Shown here: positions 1 through 9,711 of the stretch, one piece after another
Layout of the letters: each line of letters opens with the position of its first letter
Position numbering within the stretch: the first letter of the stretch is position 1
From: an uncultured Collinsella sp.
GTDB taxonomy: Bacteria; Actinomycetota; Coriobacteriia; Coriobacteriales; Coriobacteriaceae
Direction of reading: 5' to 3'
Assembly (NCBI GenBank): GCA_905204635.1
Contig: CAJLAN010000016.1
Coordinates: 1 to 14,612 of the forward strand
Length of the DNA stretch: 14,612 bases
Translations under genes and position numbers: made by a program
The notes under the pieces: generated by a model
Database searches by the model: none
Told to the model about the DNA's origin: nothing
The model's input: only the letters and a program-made list of their open reading frames with translations

Positions 1-1163
1 CCGAGCGCTTTGCTGCCGACAAGCCGACCGATTTCGATGACTTTATCCAGGCCAACGAGGACTGGCTCATCCCCTACTGTGAGTTCATGACCGTCAAAGA
101 GGAGTGCGGTCTCAAGGCGTTTTGGGAGTGGCCCGCGGAGCTCCGCACCCGCGGCGAGGCTTCCGCCAAGGTCTGCGCCGACCATCCGGCGCGTATGCTC
201 TACCACCAGATGACGCAGTACTTCTTCGATCGCCAGTGGAGCCGCCTCAAGGCCTATGCCAACGAGCGCGACATTCTCATCATCGGCGACCTGCCCATCT
301 ATGTCTCGCGTGACTCCGTCGAGATGTGGGCGACGCCTGAGCTCTTTAAGATCGACGCCGCCGGCAATCCGGTGAGCGTCGCCGGCACGCCGCCCGACCA
401 GTTCTCGGCCACCGGCCAGTACTGGGGCAACCCCATCTACGACTGGGACGCCATGGAGTCCGACGGCTTCTCCTGGTGGGAGGGCCGCATTCGCGCCGCC
501 CTCGACATGTACGACGTCATCCGCCTGGATCACTTCCGCGGCTTCGAGGCCTATTGGGAGGTGCCGTTCTCCTCGCCCGATTCGTCCTACGGTTCGTGGA
601 CGCAGGGTCCCGGCCTCAAGTTCTTCAAGACGCTCGAGGAAAAGCTCGGCACGCTGCCCATCATCGCCGAGGACCTGGGCTTTCTTACCCCCGGCGTCAT
701 CGACATGCGCGACAACTCGGGCTTCCCCGGCATGAAGATCCTGCAGTTTGCCTTTGAGGGCACCAACTCGTACTACCTGCCGCACAACTACATCGCCAAC
801 ACCGTCGCCTACGTGGGCACCCACGACAACGAAACGGCACGCGGCTGGTATGAGGGAACGCCCCCCCCGCGTCAGCGCGAGCAGGCAGCCCTGTACACCC
901 ACCAGCAGGCCGGCGAACCCATAGCAGATGCACTCAATCGCACTATCGCCGCCAGCGTGAGCGACACGTGTATCTACACCATGCAGGACCTGCTCAACTT
1001 GGGCAACGAGGCACGCATCAACACCCCTGCCACGCTGGGCGGCAACTGGACCTGGCGCATGCTCGACGGCGCCATCACCCGCGAACTCGAGCATAAACTC
1101 ACCGACTGGACCGAGACCTACTTCCGCATCCCGTCGGAAGCCGAAATCGAGCTTCCCCAATAG
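1..1163 (+). CDS. malQ: 4-alpha-glucanotransferase (amylomaltase), 5'-truncated by window edge
   Basis: GH77 amylomaltase, which transfers alpha-1,4-glucan segments between maltodextrins in the cytoplasm and releases glucose. The reading frame is open from base 3, so the 386 codons seen are the C-terminal part; MalQ proteins are usually about 500 residues, so roughly 110-130 residues lie outside the window. The ATG at 87 is internal, not a start. Family motifs seen: RLDHFRG with the nucleophile Asp at 528-530, IIAEDLG with the acid/base Glu at 669-671, and GTHDNE with His-Asp-Asn at 822-830. All catalytic residues in view are intact. It lies upstream of glgP on the same strand but is separated from it by a strong terminator. 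An eight-C run at 861-868 interrupts the codons for a Pro-rich loop but keeps frame. Identification is secure; the physiological substrate, glycogen-derived or imported maltodextrin, is inferred. Confidence 0.95.
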   Translation, partial: ERFAADKPTDFDDFIQANEDWLIPYCEFMTVKEECGLKAFWEWPAELRTRGEASAKVCADHPARMLYHQMTQYFFDRQWSRLKAYANERDILIIGDLPIYVSRDSVEMWATPELFKIDAAGNPVSVAGTPPDQFSATGQYWGNPIYDWDAMESDGFSWWEGRIRAALDMYDVIRLDHFRGFEAYWEVPFSSPDSSYGSWTQGPGLKFFKTLEEKLGTLPIIAEDLGFLTPGVIDMRDNSGFPGMKILQFAFEGTNSYYLPHNYIANTVAYVGTHDNETARGWYEGTPPPRQREQAALYTHQQAGEPIADALNRTIAASVSDTCIYTMQDLLNLGNEARINTPATLGGNWTWRMLDGAITRELEHKLTDWTETYFRIPSEAEIELPQ

Positions 1164-1211
1164 GAGCTACCGCGCCCGACCCCACCCCACCGTGCGGACG
1201 CGACCGCTTTT

Positions 1212-1253
1212 CCCGCGCGAGGCCACCCCAATCCCCTCGCGCGGGCTTCTTTT
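1212..1253 (+). terminator. Rho-independent terminator after malQ
   Basis: A perfect 11-bp GC-rich stem (1212-1222 with 1235-1245) with a 12-nt loop is followed by CTTCTTTT. It begins 48 bases after the malQ stop codon. It lies only ~40 bases before glgP, so glgP is either reached by read-through or has a promoter that I cannot recognise in the short gap. Confidence 0.85.
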
Positions 1254-1282
1254 GAATTTCTGACATGTAGTCAACTCACCAC

Positions 1283-1288
1283 AGGAGG
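1283..1288 (+). promoter_or_regulatory. Strong ribosome binding site of glgP
   Basis: AGGAGG lies about 5 bases before the ATG at 1293. It is the strongest Shine-Dalgarno sequence in the window and fixes the glgP start. Confidence 0.8.
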
Positions 1289-1292
1289 AAAC

Positions 1293-3560
<2,268 letters not shown>

Positions 3561-3590
3561 TTTCGTTTTCTTTACCCATCCTCTTGAAAG

Positions 3591-3620
3591 CGGAGTCGCG
3601 GCAACGCGGCTCCGTTTTTT
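3591..3620 (+). terminator. Rho-independent terminator after glgP
   Basis: A 10-bp stem (3591-3600 with 3605-3614, one G-T pair) with a GCAA tetraloop is followed by six T residues, starting 30 bases after the glgP stop. Confidence 0.9.
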
Positions 3621-3656
3621 GCCCGCGTGTTGCCCGTGGCCCGCCTCGACCAAATC

Positions 3657-3954
3657 GTCTCAATCTGTAACACCTACTCGGCCAAAACGGTCCTACCTGT
3701 TACAGATCAAGACAAACCGATCCTTTCCCTAGGGTTTATCTCAATCTGTAACATCTAACGTCCGAAATCCGCCCTTACTGTTACAGATCGAGACAAATGG
3801 ATAAGCCGGCTAAAACAATCTCGTTCTGTAACAGGTAGCTGCCGAAATCAGCCTCTCGTGTTACAGATCAAGACGGAAGGACGGGCGGCTCACCTCAATC
3901 TCGTTCTGTAACATCTAAACCCAATTCGAACCTCTACCTGTTACAGATCAAGAC
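3657..3954. repeat. Array of four 57-bp inverted-repeat units, 80-81 bp period
   Basis: Four units at 3657-3713, 3738-3794, 3818-3874 and 3898-3954 each begin with RTCTCRWTCTGTAACA-like sequence and end with TGTTACAGATCRAGAC. The arms are complementary: TCTGTAACA with TGTTACAGA in all four, then an outer TCT/AGA clamp separated by a short, partly mismatched stretch. Every unit has exactly 25 bases between the arms and is 57 bases long; the gaps between units are 24, 23 and 23 bases. The 25-base interiors differ but are not unrelated: units 1-3 share TA at positions 3-4 and a central AAA followed by C, G and CC at fixed positions. Some gaps share AAAC or GG..GG..GGCT patterns. The whole therefore looks like an old tandem duplication in which the arms are maintained. 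The array fills most of the convergent gap between glgP and the ABC operon. No gene is visible here. Function is unknown. Confidence 0.9.
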
Positions 3955-3980
3955 AAACTGGCAGATGAACGGCCCCAGCA

Positions 3981-4025
3981 CAAAGAAAGGCTCCCCTCTC
4001 GCCTAGTGGACGGGAGGGGAGCCTT
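3981..4025 (-). terminator. Terminator of the ABC importer operon
   Basis: A perfect 12-bp stem (3987-3998 with 4014-4025) with a 15-base loop lies ~70 bases beyond the ATPase stop codon on the minus strand. On that strand the stem is followed by TCTTTG, a U-rich tail, so it suits the minus-strand operon. It may also stop plus-strand read-through from glgP. Confidence 0.8.
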
Positions 4026-4093
4026 ATATGTGACCACGGCAAAAGGATGGCAAAGCCGCAGTCGCCCAAAGGAAGGGCCTGGATGCACCGGGC

Positions 4094-5293
<1,200 letters not shown>

Positions 5294-5360
5294 GTCTTTA
5301 CCTTTCGATATGCGGCACCATGTTGAGGGCGCCGCAGAAACTTGCAAAACAGTTACGGCA

Positions 5361-6200
5361 TCAGCCCTTGACGGCACCTGCCACCACGCCGTCGATGATG
5401 TACTTCTGGCAGAGGATGTACATGACGACGATGGGGATAACAACCATCATGATGCAGGCCATCATGGGACCGAGCTCGACGTGGCCATAGCCGCCGCGGA
5501 AGTACTGGATCAAGATAGGAATGGTCTTGTACTTGGTGGAGTCGAGGGTGAGGTAGGGCAGCAGGTAGTCGTTCCAGACCCACATGGTCTCGAGGATGCC
5601 GACCGAAAGATAGGTGGGCTTCATGATGGGAAGGACGATCTTAAAGAACACCTGGACCGGATTGCAGCCGTCGATCATGGCCGCCTCCTCGATCTCGAGC
5701 GGGATGTTCTTTACAAAGCCGGCGAACATAAAGACCGCCAGGCCCGCGCCAAAGCCCAGATAGATAAAGCAGATGTTGAACGGCGTGTTAAAGCCAATGC
5801 GGTCCGCCAAATTGGACAGCGTGAACATGAGCATCTGGAACGGTACGACCATCGAGAACACGAACAGGTAATAGAAGAAGTTCGAGATCTTGTTGTTGAC
5901 GCGCACCACGTACCAAGCGCACATGGAGCAGCACACCAAAATCAGCACGACCGACGTGACCGTGATAATGAGCGAGTACATAAACGCCGAGGCAAAGCCC
6001 TGCTCGTTAAGAGCGTGCACGTAGTTTGCAAGGCCGTTGAACGTCTCGGGCGTGAGCAAATCGAACGCCGTGGTGGTGCTGATTGCGGTCGCTTTCTTAA
6101 AGGAATTGAGCGCGATCATAAACACGGGGTAGATCCACGCGAGCGACAGGATCGTAAAGAAAATCGAGAGCGCACGGTTGATAACCTTATCGCGTTTCAT
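5361..6200 (-). CDS. Sugar ABC transporter permease, MalG/MsmG type
   Basis: Second membrane subunit of the CUT1 importer. 279 residues with about six hydrophobic segments (near 10-30, 72-98, 108-128, 141-162, 197-216, 243-265). The ATPase-coupling EAA loop is clear at 171-191: EEAAMIDG, then I-LP spacing, which docks on the ATPase subunit. The order is typical for MalG-like proteins, with a short N-terminal cytoplasmic stretch (MKRDKVINRA). Its ATG overlaps the stop of the upstream permease in a TAATG arrangement (one shared base), which implies translational coupling and a balanced permease ratio. Substrate cannot be read from this subunit. Confidence 0.93.
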   Translation of the reverse strand: MKRDKVINRALSIFFTILSLAWIYPVFMIALNSFKKATAISTTTAFDLLTPETFNGLANYVHALNEQGFASAFMYSLIITVTSVVLILVCCSMCAWYVVRVNNKISNFFYYLFVFSMVVPFQMLMFTLSNLADRIGFNTPFNICFIYLGFGAGLAVFMFAGFVKNIPLEIEEAAMIDGCNPVQVFFKIVLPIMKPTYLSVGILETMWVWNDYLLPYLTLDSTKYKTIPILIQYFRGGYGHVELGPMMACIMMVVIPIVVMYILCQKYIIDGVVAGAVKG

Positions 6201-7054
6201 TACTGCTGCACCTCCTTGGACCTCGTGGCCTTAAGCTGAATCATGGAGATGGCTACGACCAGGATGCAGAAGATAACCGCCTTGGCCTGACCGATGCCCT
6301 GCCATGCGATACCGGCACGCGAATAGAACGTGTTGTAGATGTTCAGGGCGAGCATCTCGGTGGAGTGCGCGGGGGCGCCGCCGGTAAGGGCGAGGTTCTG
6401 GTCGAACAGCTTAAAGCCGTTGGTGATGGACAGGAACAGGCAGATGGTGATGGTCGGCATCAGGTTAGGGATCTTAACCTTCCAAAACGTCTGCCATGCC
6501 GTGGCACCGTCGACCTTGGCGGCCTCGATATAGTCGGACGGAATGGACTGCAGACCAGCGATGTAGATGATCATCATGTAGCCGACCTGCTGCCACAGGG
6601 TCAGGATGATAAGGCCCCAGAAGCCAGCAGCAGAGTTAAGGGCGATGAGCTGGGCGCCCACGTTGGAGAGCAGGCAGTTGATCAAGATCTGCCAGATGTA
6701 GCCCAGCACGATGCCGCCGATGAGGTTAGGCATAAAGAAGATCGTACGGAAGATGTTGGTGCCCTTGAGCGCCTTGCGGGTGAGTGCCTGCGCGATGGCC
6801 AGGGCGATCACGTTGATGAGCACCGTCGACAGGAAGGCAAACGCCACCGTAAAGAAGAACGACGTGGCAAACTGCGGATCGGACAATGCGCGCACGTAGT
6901 TCTCGATACCGACAAAGTGCGCGTTGTTAATGGTAATAAACTGGCAGAACGAGAGATAGAAGCCCTGGATAAAGGGAATCACGAACCCGATCATAAACGC
7001 CAGGCACGTGGGCAGCATAAAGAGCGGCCACCAGCGCTTGAGTGCTTTGCCCAT
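6200..7054 (-). CDS. Sugar ABC transporter permease, MalF/MsmF type
   Basis: First membrane subunit of the same importer. 284 residues, about six membrane segments (near 10-32, 66-92, 107-128, 145-168, 200-215, 258-274). The EAA loop is at 177-197 (YIEAAKVDGATAWQTF... IPNLMP). It lacks the long N-terminal extension and periplasmic P2 loop of enterobacterial MalF, as expected for a Gram-positive-type MsmF. GAAAGGA precedes the ATG at 7054. Between this gene and the upstream lipoprotein gene there is an 87-base gap with a strong hairpin. It overlaps the next permease by one base. Confidence 0.92.
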   Translation of the reverse strand: MGKALKRWWPLFMLPTCLAFMIGFVIPFIQGFYLSFCQFITINNAHFVGIENYVRALSDPQFATSFFFTVAFAFLSTVLINVIALAIAQALTRKALKGTNIFRTIFFMPNLIGGIVLGYIWQILINCLLSNVGAQLIALNSAAGFWGLIILTLWQQVGYMMIIYIAGLQSIPSDYIEAAKVDGATAWQTFWKVKIPNLMPTITICLFLSITNGFKLFDQNLALTGGAPAHSTEMLALNIYNTFYSRAGIAWQGIGQAKAVIFCILVVAISMIQLKATRSKEVQQ

Positions 7055-7074
7055 AAAAGGGTCCTTTCAATATG

Positions 7075-7110
7075 CAGGGGGCGGGCAAACCTACGTCTGC
7101 CCGCCCCCTG
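7075..7110 (-). promoter_or_regulatory. Intercistronic hairpin between binding-protein and permease genes
   Basis: A perfect 13-bp, very GC-rich stem (7075-7087 with 7098-7110) with a 10-base loop sits inside the operon, about 30 bases after the lipoprotein stop. On the minus strand it is not followed by a T run, so it is probably not a full terminator. Such hairpins commonly protect the upstream message or attenuate read-through, making the binding protein more abundant than the membrane subunits. That role is inferred. Confidence 0.7.
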
Positions 7111-7141
7111 TCGCTAATCAGATAGCTTGGGCAGCAACTGC

Positions 7142-8458
7142 TTACTCGGAAGCAGCCTTCTCGGTCTTCCAGCCATCGACGAAGGCGTTCTTGACGCCGT
7201 CCCACTTGCTGTTATCGGCAGCGTAGGCAATCAGAGCCTGCTTGAGGTTCTTCTTCCACTCCTCGGAGGGAATGTAGACGAAGTCCCAAGCGACGGTCTT
7301 CTTGCCGTCCTTGGCCATGGCAACGGCCTGCTGCGAGAAGACGTTGGTGGTCTCCTTGGCGCTCTTGAACGGAGCGGTCAGACCCATCTTGTCGGCGATG
7401 ATGCTGGTCGGGGTGTCAGCGGTGACGCACCAATACATGAAGTCCTCGGTGGCCTTCTGGGCATCCTCGGAAGCCTGGGAACTGACGCACCAATAGTTCT
7501 CGCCGCCGGAGCACAGGCCCTGGTTCTCCTCGCCGTCAACACCGATGTAGATGGGCATCATGCCAATCTGATCGTCGGTCATGCCGGCCTTGACGAGGTC
7601 AGAGTAGGCCCAAGAGCCGTTCTGGTAGAAGACGGCCTTGCCGGTTGCGAACTCGTTGGTGGCGTCGTCGCCGGTCTTGGAAGCAAGCTGCGAAGGATCG
7701 CAGGTAGAGTCGGTGATGTACAGGTCGAAGATCTGCTTGTAGTTGTCGAGGAACTCACCCTTGATCTCGTCGTCCTCCTGGTTGTGCTCCTTCTCAAACT
7801 CGTAGTAGAGCGGCATGTTGGCAAGGTGGGTGGTGTAGCGCCAGCTGGAGGAGTCGTCCATGCCGGCGGAAGTGAAGGCACCCTCGACACCAAGCTCGTC
7901 CTTGCGGGCCTGGATGTCGTCGGCACAAGCCTTCAGCTTGTCGAAGGAGTTGATGTCCTCGGCCTTGTAGCCAGCCTTCTCGAGCAGCTGCTTGTTGTAA
8001 ATAATGCCGAAGCTCTCCTGAACCCAGTCGATGCACACATCCTTGCCGTCGGACTGCAGAGCCAGGGAGTCGTCAATGAGCTCACCGCGGAGCTTGGTAT
8101 CGGACAGGTCGGCGCAGTAATCCTTCCAGTTCTTAAGACCGGTGGGGCCGTTGACCTGGAACAGGGTCGGAGCGGAGCTCTTGGACATCTCGGACTTGAG
8201 CTTCTCCTCGTAGGTGTTGGAGGCGGCGGTCACGATCTTGACCTCGACGCCCTTCTCCTCCTTGTACGCCTTGGCGATCTCCTTCCACTCCTTGTCGACC
8301 TCAGGCTTGAATTGGAGGAAGTAGACCTCGGCAGCGTCACCAGAAGCAGAGGAGCCGGAGCCGGCGGAGCCACCGCAGCCCACGAGACCCAGACCAAGAA
8401 CCGCAGCCGCGGAACCAGCAAAGCCCAGGAACTGCCTTCTGCTCATTTCGTTCTTCAT
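7142..8458 (-). CDS. Sugar ABC transporter substrate-binding lipoprotein (CUT1, MalE/MsmE-like)
   Basis: Extracellular solute-binding protein (family 1) that captures a sugar and delivers it to the two permeases. The ATG at 8458 is preferred (438 residues; GGGTGG about 6 bases upstream); a GTG at 8476 would lie inside that ribosome site. The N-terminus carries a twin-arginine-like SRRQFLG motif (6-12), an Ala/Leu-rich stretch and a lipobox LVGC with the lipidated Cys at 28, then a Gly/Ser linker, so a Tat-exported lipoprotein is likely. The mature part starts with EVYFLQFKPEVDKEW and keeps the two-lobed layout of this family. It is first and probably the most expressed gene of a four-gene operon. 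Neighbouring malQ, glgP and an alpha-glucoside PTS hint at gluco-oligosaccharides, but specificity cannot be assigned from sequence. Confidence 0.92.
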   Translation of the reverse strand: MKNEMSRRQFLGFAGSAAAVLGLGLVGCGGSAGSGSSASGDAAEVYFLQFKPEVDKEWKEIAKAYKEEKGVEVKIVTAASNTYEEKLKSEMSKSSAPTLFQVNGPTGLKNWKDYCADLSDTKLRGELIDDSLALQSDGKDVCIDWVQESFGIIYNKQLLEKAGYKAEDINSFDKLKACADDIQARKDELGVEGAFTSAGMDDSSSWRYTTHLANMPLYYEFEKEHNQEDDEIKGEFLDNYKQIFDLYITDSTCDPSQLASKTGDDATNEFATGKAVFYQNGSWAYSDLVKAGMTDDQIGMMPIYIGVDGEENQGLCSGGENYWCVSSQASEDAQKATEDFMYWCVTADTPTSIIADKMGLTAPFKSAKETTNVFSQQAVAMAKDGKKTVAWDFVYIPSEEWKKNLKQALIAYAADNSKWDGVKNAFVDGWKTEKAASE

Positions 8459-8481
8459 TACAATCCACCCTTTCACACCGT

Positions 8482-8500
8482 GGCGGCACCCTTTGCCGCC
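8482..8500 (-). promoter_or_regulatory. Leader hairpin upstream of the ABC operon
   Basis: GGCGGCA and TGCCGCC form a 7-bp GC stem with a 5-base loop, about 25-40 bases before the lipoprotein ATG. It leaves the ribosome site free. There is no T run, so it may be an mRNA-stabilising 5' hairpin; no known riboswitch is recognised. Confidence 0.5.
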
Positions 8501-8563
8501 GCCTTCGGAGATTGGCTCGGGGACTTTGCCCCTTTTGCTGATTTGTACGATACGCTATTTGGC

Positions 8564-8581
8564 TACTTGTTTGAACAAGTA
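8564..8581. promoter_or_regulatory. Palindromic operator candidate for the GntR regulator
   Basis: TACTTGTT-TG-AACAAGTA is a perfect 8+2+8 palindrome in the ABC operon leader. The core TTGTTTGAACAA (8567-8578) resembles the TTGTATATACAA-type operator I recall for Bacillus TreR, the closest named relative of the neighbouring GntR protein. Binding is inferred from symmetry and position. Confidence 0.55.
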
Positions 8582-8624
8582 TTACTAGAGCGGTAGAAAA
8601 ACTTCGGTGAACGGTAATTTCAAC

Positions 8625-8653
8625 TTGATACTTGACAAGTTTTGTATAAACAA
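8625..8653 (-). promoter_or_regulatory. Candidate promoter of the ABC operon with overlapping palindromes
   Basis: On the minus strand TTGTTT (8653-8648) is followed after 17 bases by TATCAA (8630-8625), a weak -35/-10 pair. The -35 hexamer is the start of a second operator-like site, TTGTTTATACAA (8642-8653). The spacer contains an 11-base palindrome, ACTTGTCAAGT (8630-8640). A repressor bound here would block the promoter. The hexamers match consensus only in part, so the promoter call is tentative; the palindromes themselves are plain. Confidence 0.4.
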
Positions 8654-8674
8654 TTATTTGTTATCGAATGCAGA

Positions 8675-8723
8675 GAAAACGCCCGGTCAAGCCGATGCTT
8701 CGTCGGTTTGACCGGGCGTTTTC
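8675..8723 (-). terminator. Terminator of the gntR gene
   Basis: A 16-bp perfect stem (8675-8690 with 8708-8723) continues inward for five more pairs (one G-T) to a 7-base loop, 42 bases beyond the gntR stop. On the minus strand the 3' arm ends GCGTTTTC. This separates gntR transcription from the ABC operon, whose promoter must therefore lie between here and 8458. Confidence 0.85.
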
Positions 8724-8764
8724 GCTTTGAGGGCATGGGTCTCGTCAGGCTGCGAGCTAGCCGG

Positions 8765-9484
8765 CTATCGCTTGGAGTTGACGCGGTAGTGGAAGATCTC
8801 GGGATGCGTGCGGGCATGCGTGACCTCGAACAAGATGCCGTCCGAGGTGTACGACTGGCTCTCCATGACGGCAACGCAGTTGTATTTGCCGAGGTCAAGA
8901 TAGCTGCAGTCCTCATCGTTGGCAAGCTCGACGCTCACTGTGCGGCGACTCGCCATCACCTTGACGCCGCGTTTGTGCTCCAGATAGTCGTAAATTGACT
9001 TTGCGGCGATCTCGGGCGTCAGGCCCTTGGCGATTGACTCCAAAAAGTAACCATGGTCTACTTGGCGCGCATTGCCGTTAAGGCTTCGGACACGCACCAC
9101 GCGAATCAACTCCTCGCCAACCTTAAAGCCCAGGCGACGAGAGAGTTGCTCGGTGCAAATTAAATGTTCAAAAGACTTGACCTCGGTCGATGCGACGGCA
9201 TTGTTGCGCTTTGCAAATTCGCCAAACGACTCGACTTCCTCGAGTGCGCCCAGCATGTCGGTTTCGCCCTTGAGCCAAATAACGCGCACGCCCTTGCCGT
9301 GTATAGGCTGCACAAACATCTGGTCGGCCAGCATGCTCAAGGCGCGTCGAACGGTATTGCGCGTGCAGCCAAACTCCGCGGTCAGCTCGGCTTCGGTTGG
9401 CAGCATCTCCTGAAACGCATAAGTCCCGTTAATGATGCGCGAACGGATCTCGCGGTAGATTCCTTCGTAAATCGCTTTTGGCAT
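8765..9484 (-). CDS. GntR-family regulator with UTRA domain, TreR-like
   Basis: Transcriptional regulator, 239 residues. The N-terminal winged helix-turn-helix (about 1-70) has the typical ILPTEAEL / TRNTVRRAL pattern (LPTEAELTAEFGCTRNTVRRAL, split here around Gly39) and the wing GKGVRV. Residues ~85-232 fit a UTRA effector domain (HutC subfamily). The block IYDYLEHKRG...EDCSYLDLGKY...VMESQSYTSDGILFEVTHAR is what I recall from TreR proteins, which are repressors released by a sugar phosphate (trehalose-6-phosphate). Start: ATG at 9484 with AGAGGTG (9490-9496) five bases upstream. It is divergent from the PTS-HAD gene and upstream of the ABC operon, both of which carry similar candidate sites. 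Likely effector: the phosphorylated sugar made by that PTS. Family call is strong; effector and targets are inferred. Confidence 0.88.
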   Translation of the reverse strand: MPKAIYEGIYREIRSRIINGTYAFQEMLPTEAELTAEFGCTRNTVRRALSMLADQMFVQPIHGKGVRVIWLKGETDMLGALEEVESFGEFAKRNNAVASTEVKSFEHLICTEQLSRRLGFKVGEELIRVVRVRSLNGNARQVDHGYFLESIAKGLTPEIAAKSIYDYLEHKRGVKVMASRRTVSVELANDEDCSYLDLGKYNCVAVMESQSYTSDGILFEVTHARTHPEIFHYRVNSKR

Positions 9485-9536
9485 GACTTCACCTCTAATG
9501 AATATGTATGGCTAGGCAGGATAGCATTTCTTAAAG

Positions 9537-9548
9537 TTGTTTAAACCG
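9537..9548. promoter_or_regulatory. Operator-like site in the gntR promoter region
   Basis: TTGTTTAAACCG shares TTGTTT-N2-AC with the sites at 8567-8578, 8642-8653 and 9659-9670. It lies 53 bases upstream of the gntR ATG, where autoregulation would be expected. Directly beside it is another small palindrome, CCGAT-T-ATCGG (9546-9556). Confidence 0.4.
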
Positions 9549-9560
9549 ATTATCGGCAAA

Positions 9561-9594
9561 GCGACAGGATTTAACCGTTGACGGTTTCTGTCGC
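9561..9594. repeat. Nested inverted repeat in the gntR/PTS divergent region
   Basis: GCGACAG (9561-9567) is complementary to CTGTCGC (9588-9594), and inside them AACCGT-TG-ACGGTT (9573-9586) forms a second palindrome. There is no T run, so it is not a terminator. It sits midway between the two divergent genes and could be a second regulator's operator or an RNA hairpin in the PTS leader if transcription starts farther upstream. Confidence 0.55.
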
Positions 9595-9645
9595 GCCCAA
9601 ACCGGTTTCGCTCAAAACTGCCGGTACGACAATCGTCTGGTCCTC

Positions 9646-9670
9646 TACAATGAATCCATTGTTTAAACGT
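9646..9670 (+). promoter_or_regulatory. Candidate -10 box and operator of the PTS-HAD gene
   Basis: TACAAT (9646-9651) is a good -10 hexamer without a recognisable -35, which would fit an activated or weak promoter. Seven bases further is TTGTTTAAACGT (9659-9670), the fourth site of the TTGTTT-N2-AC set, overlapping AAACGTTT (9665-9672). A protein bound there would cover the likely transcription start. The ribosome site GGAGG follows at 9701-9705. Confidence 0.4.
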
Positions 9671-9711
9671 TTCACCACGCGCAACGCGCCTCGATATTCG
9701 GGAGGCAGAAC

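Noticed and set aside
3657-3954. Short CRISPR array
   Set aside because: The conserved blocks are inverted arms, not one direct repeat; the interiors share positions and so are not independent spacers; no cas genes are in view.
5294-5443. N-terminal extension of the ABC ATPase to 5443
   Set aside because: The extra 50 residues are Ser-rich and come from the permease 3' end and the spacer; the ATG at 5293 has GAAAGG and starts the normal domain.
7127-8596. 489-aa open frame on the plus strand over the substrate-binding lipoprotein
   Set aside because: Leu/Val/Gly-rich antisense translation; the minus-strand gene has a lipobox, operon context and ribosome site.
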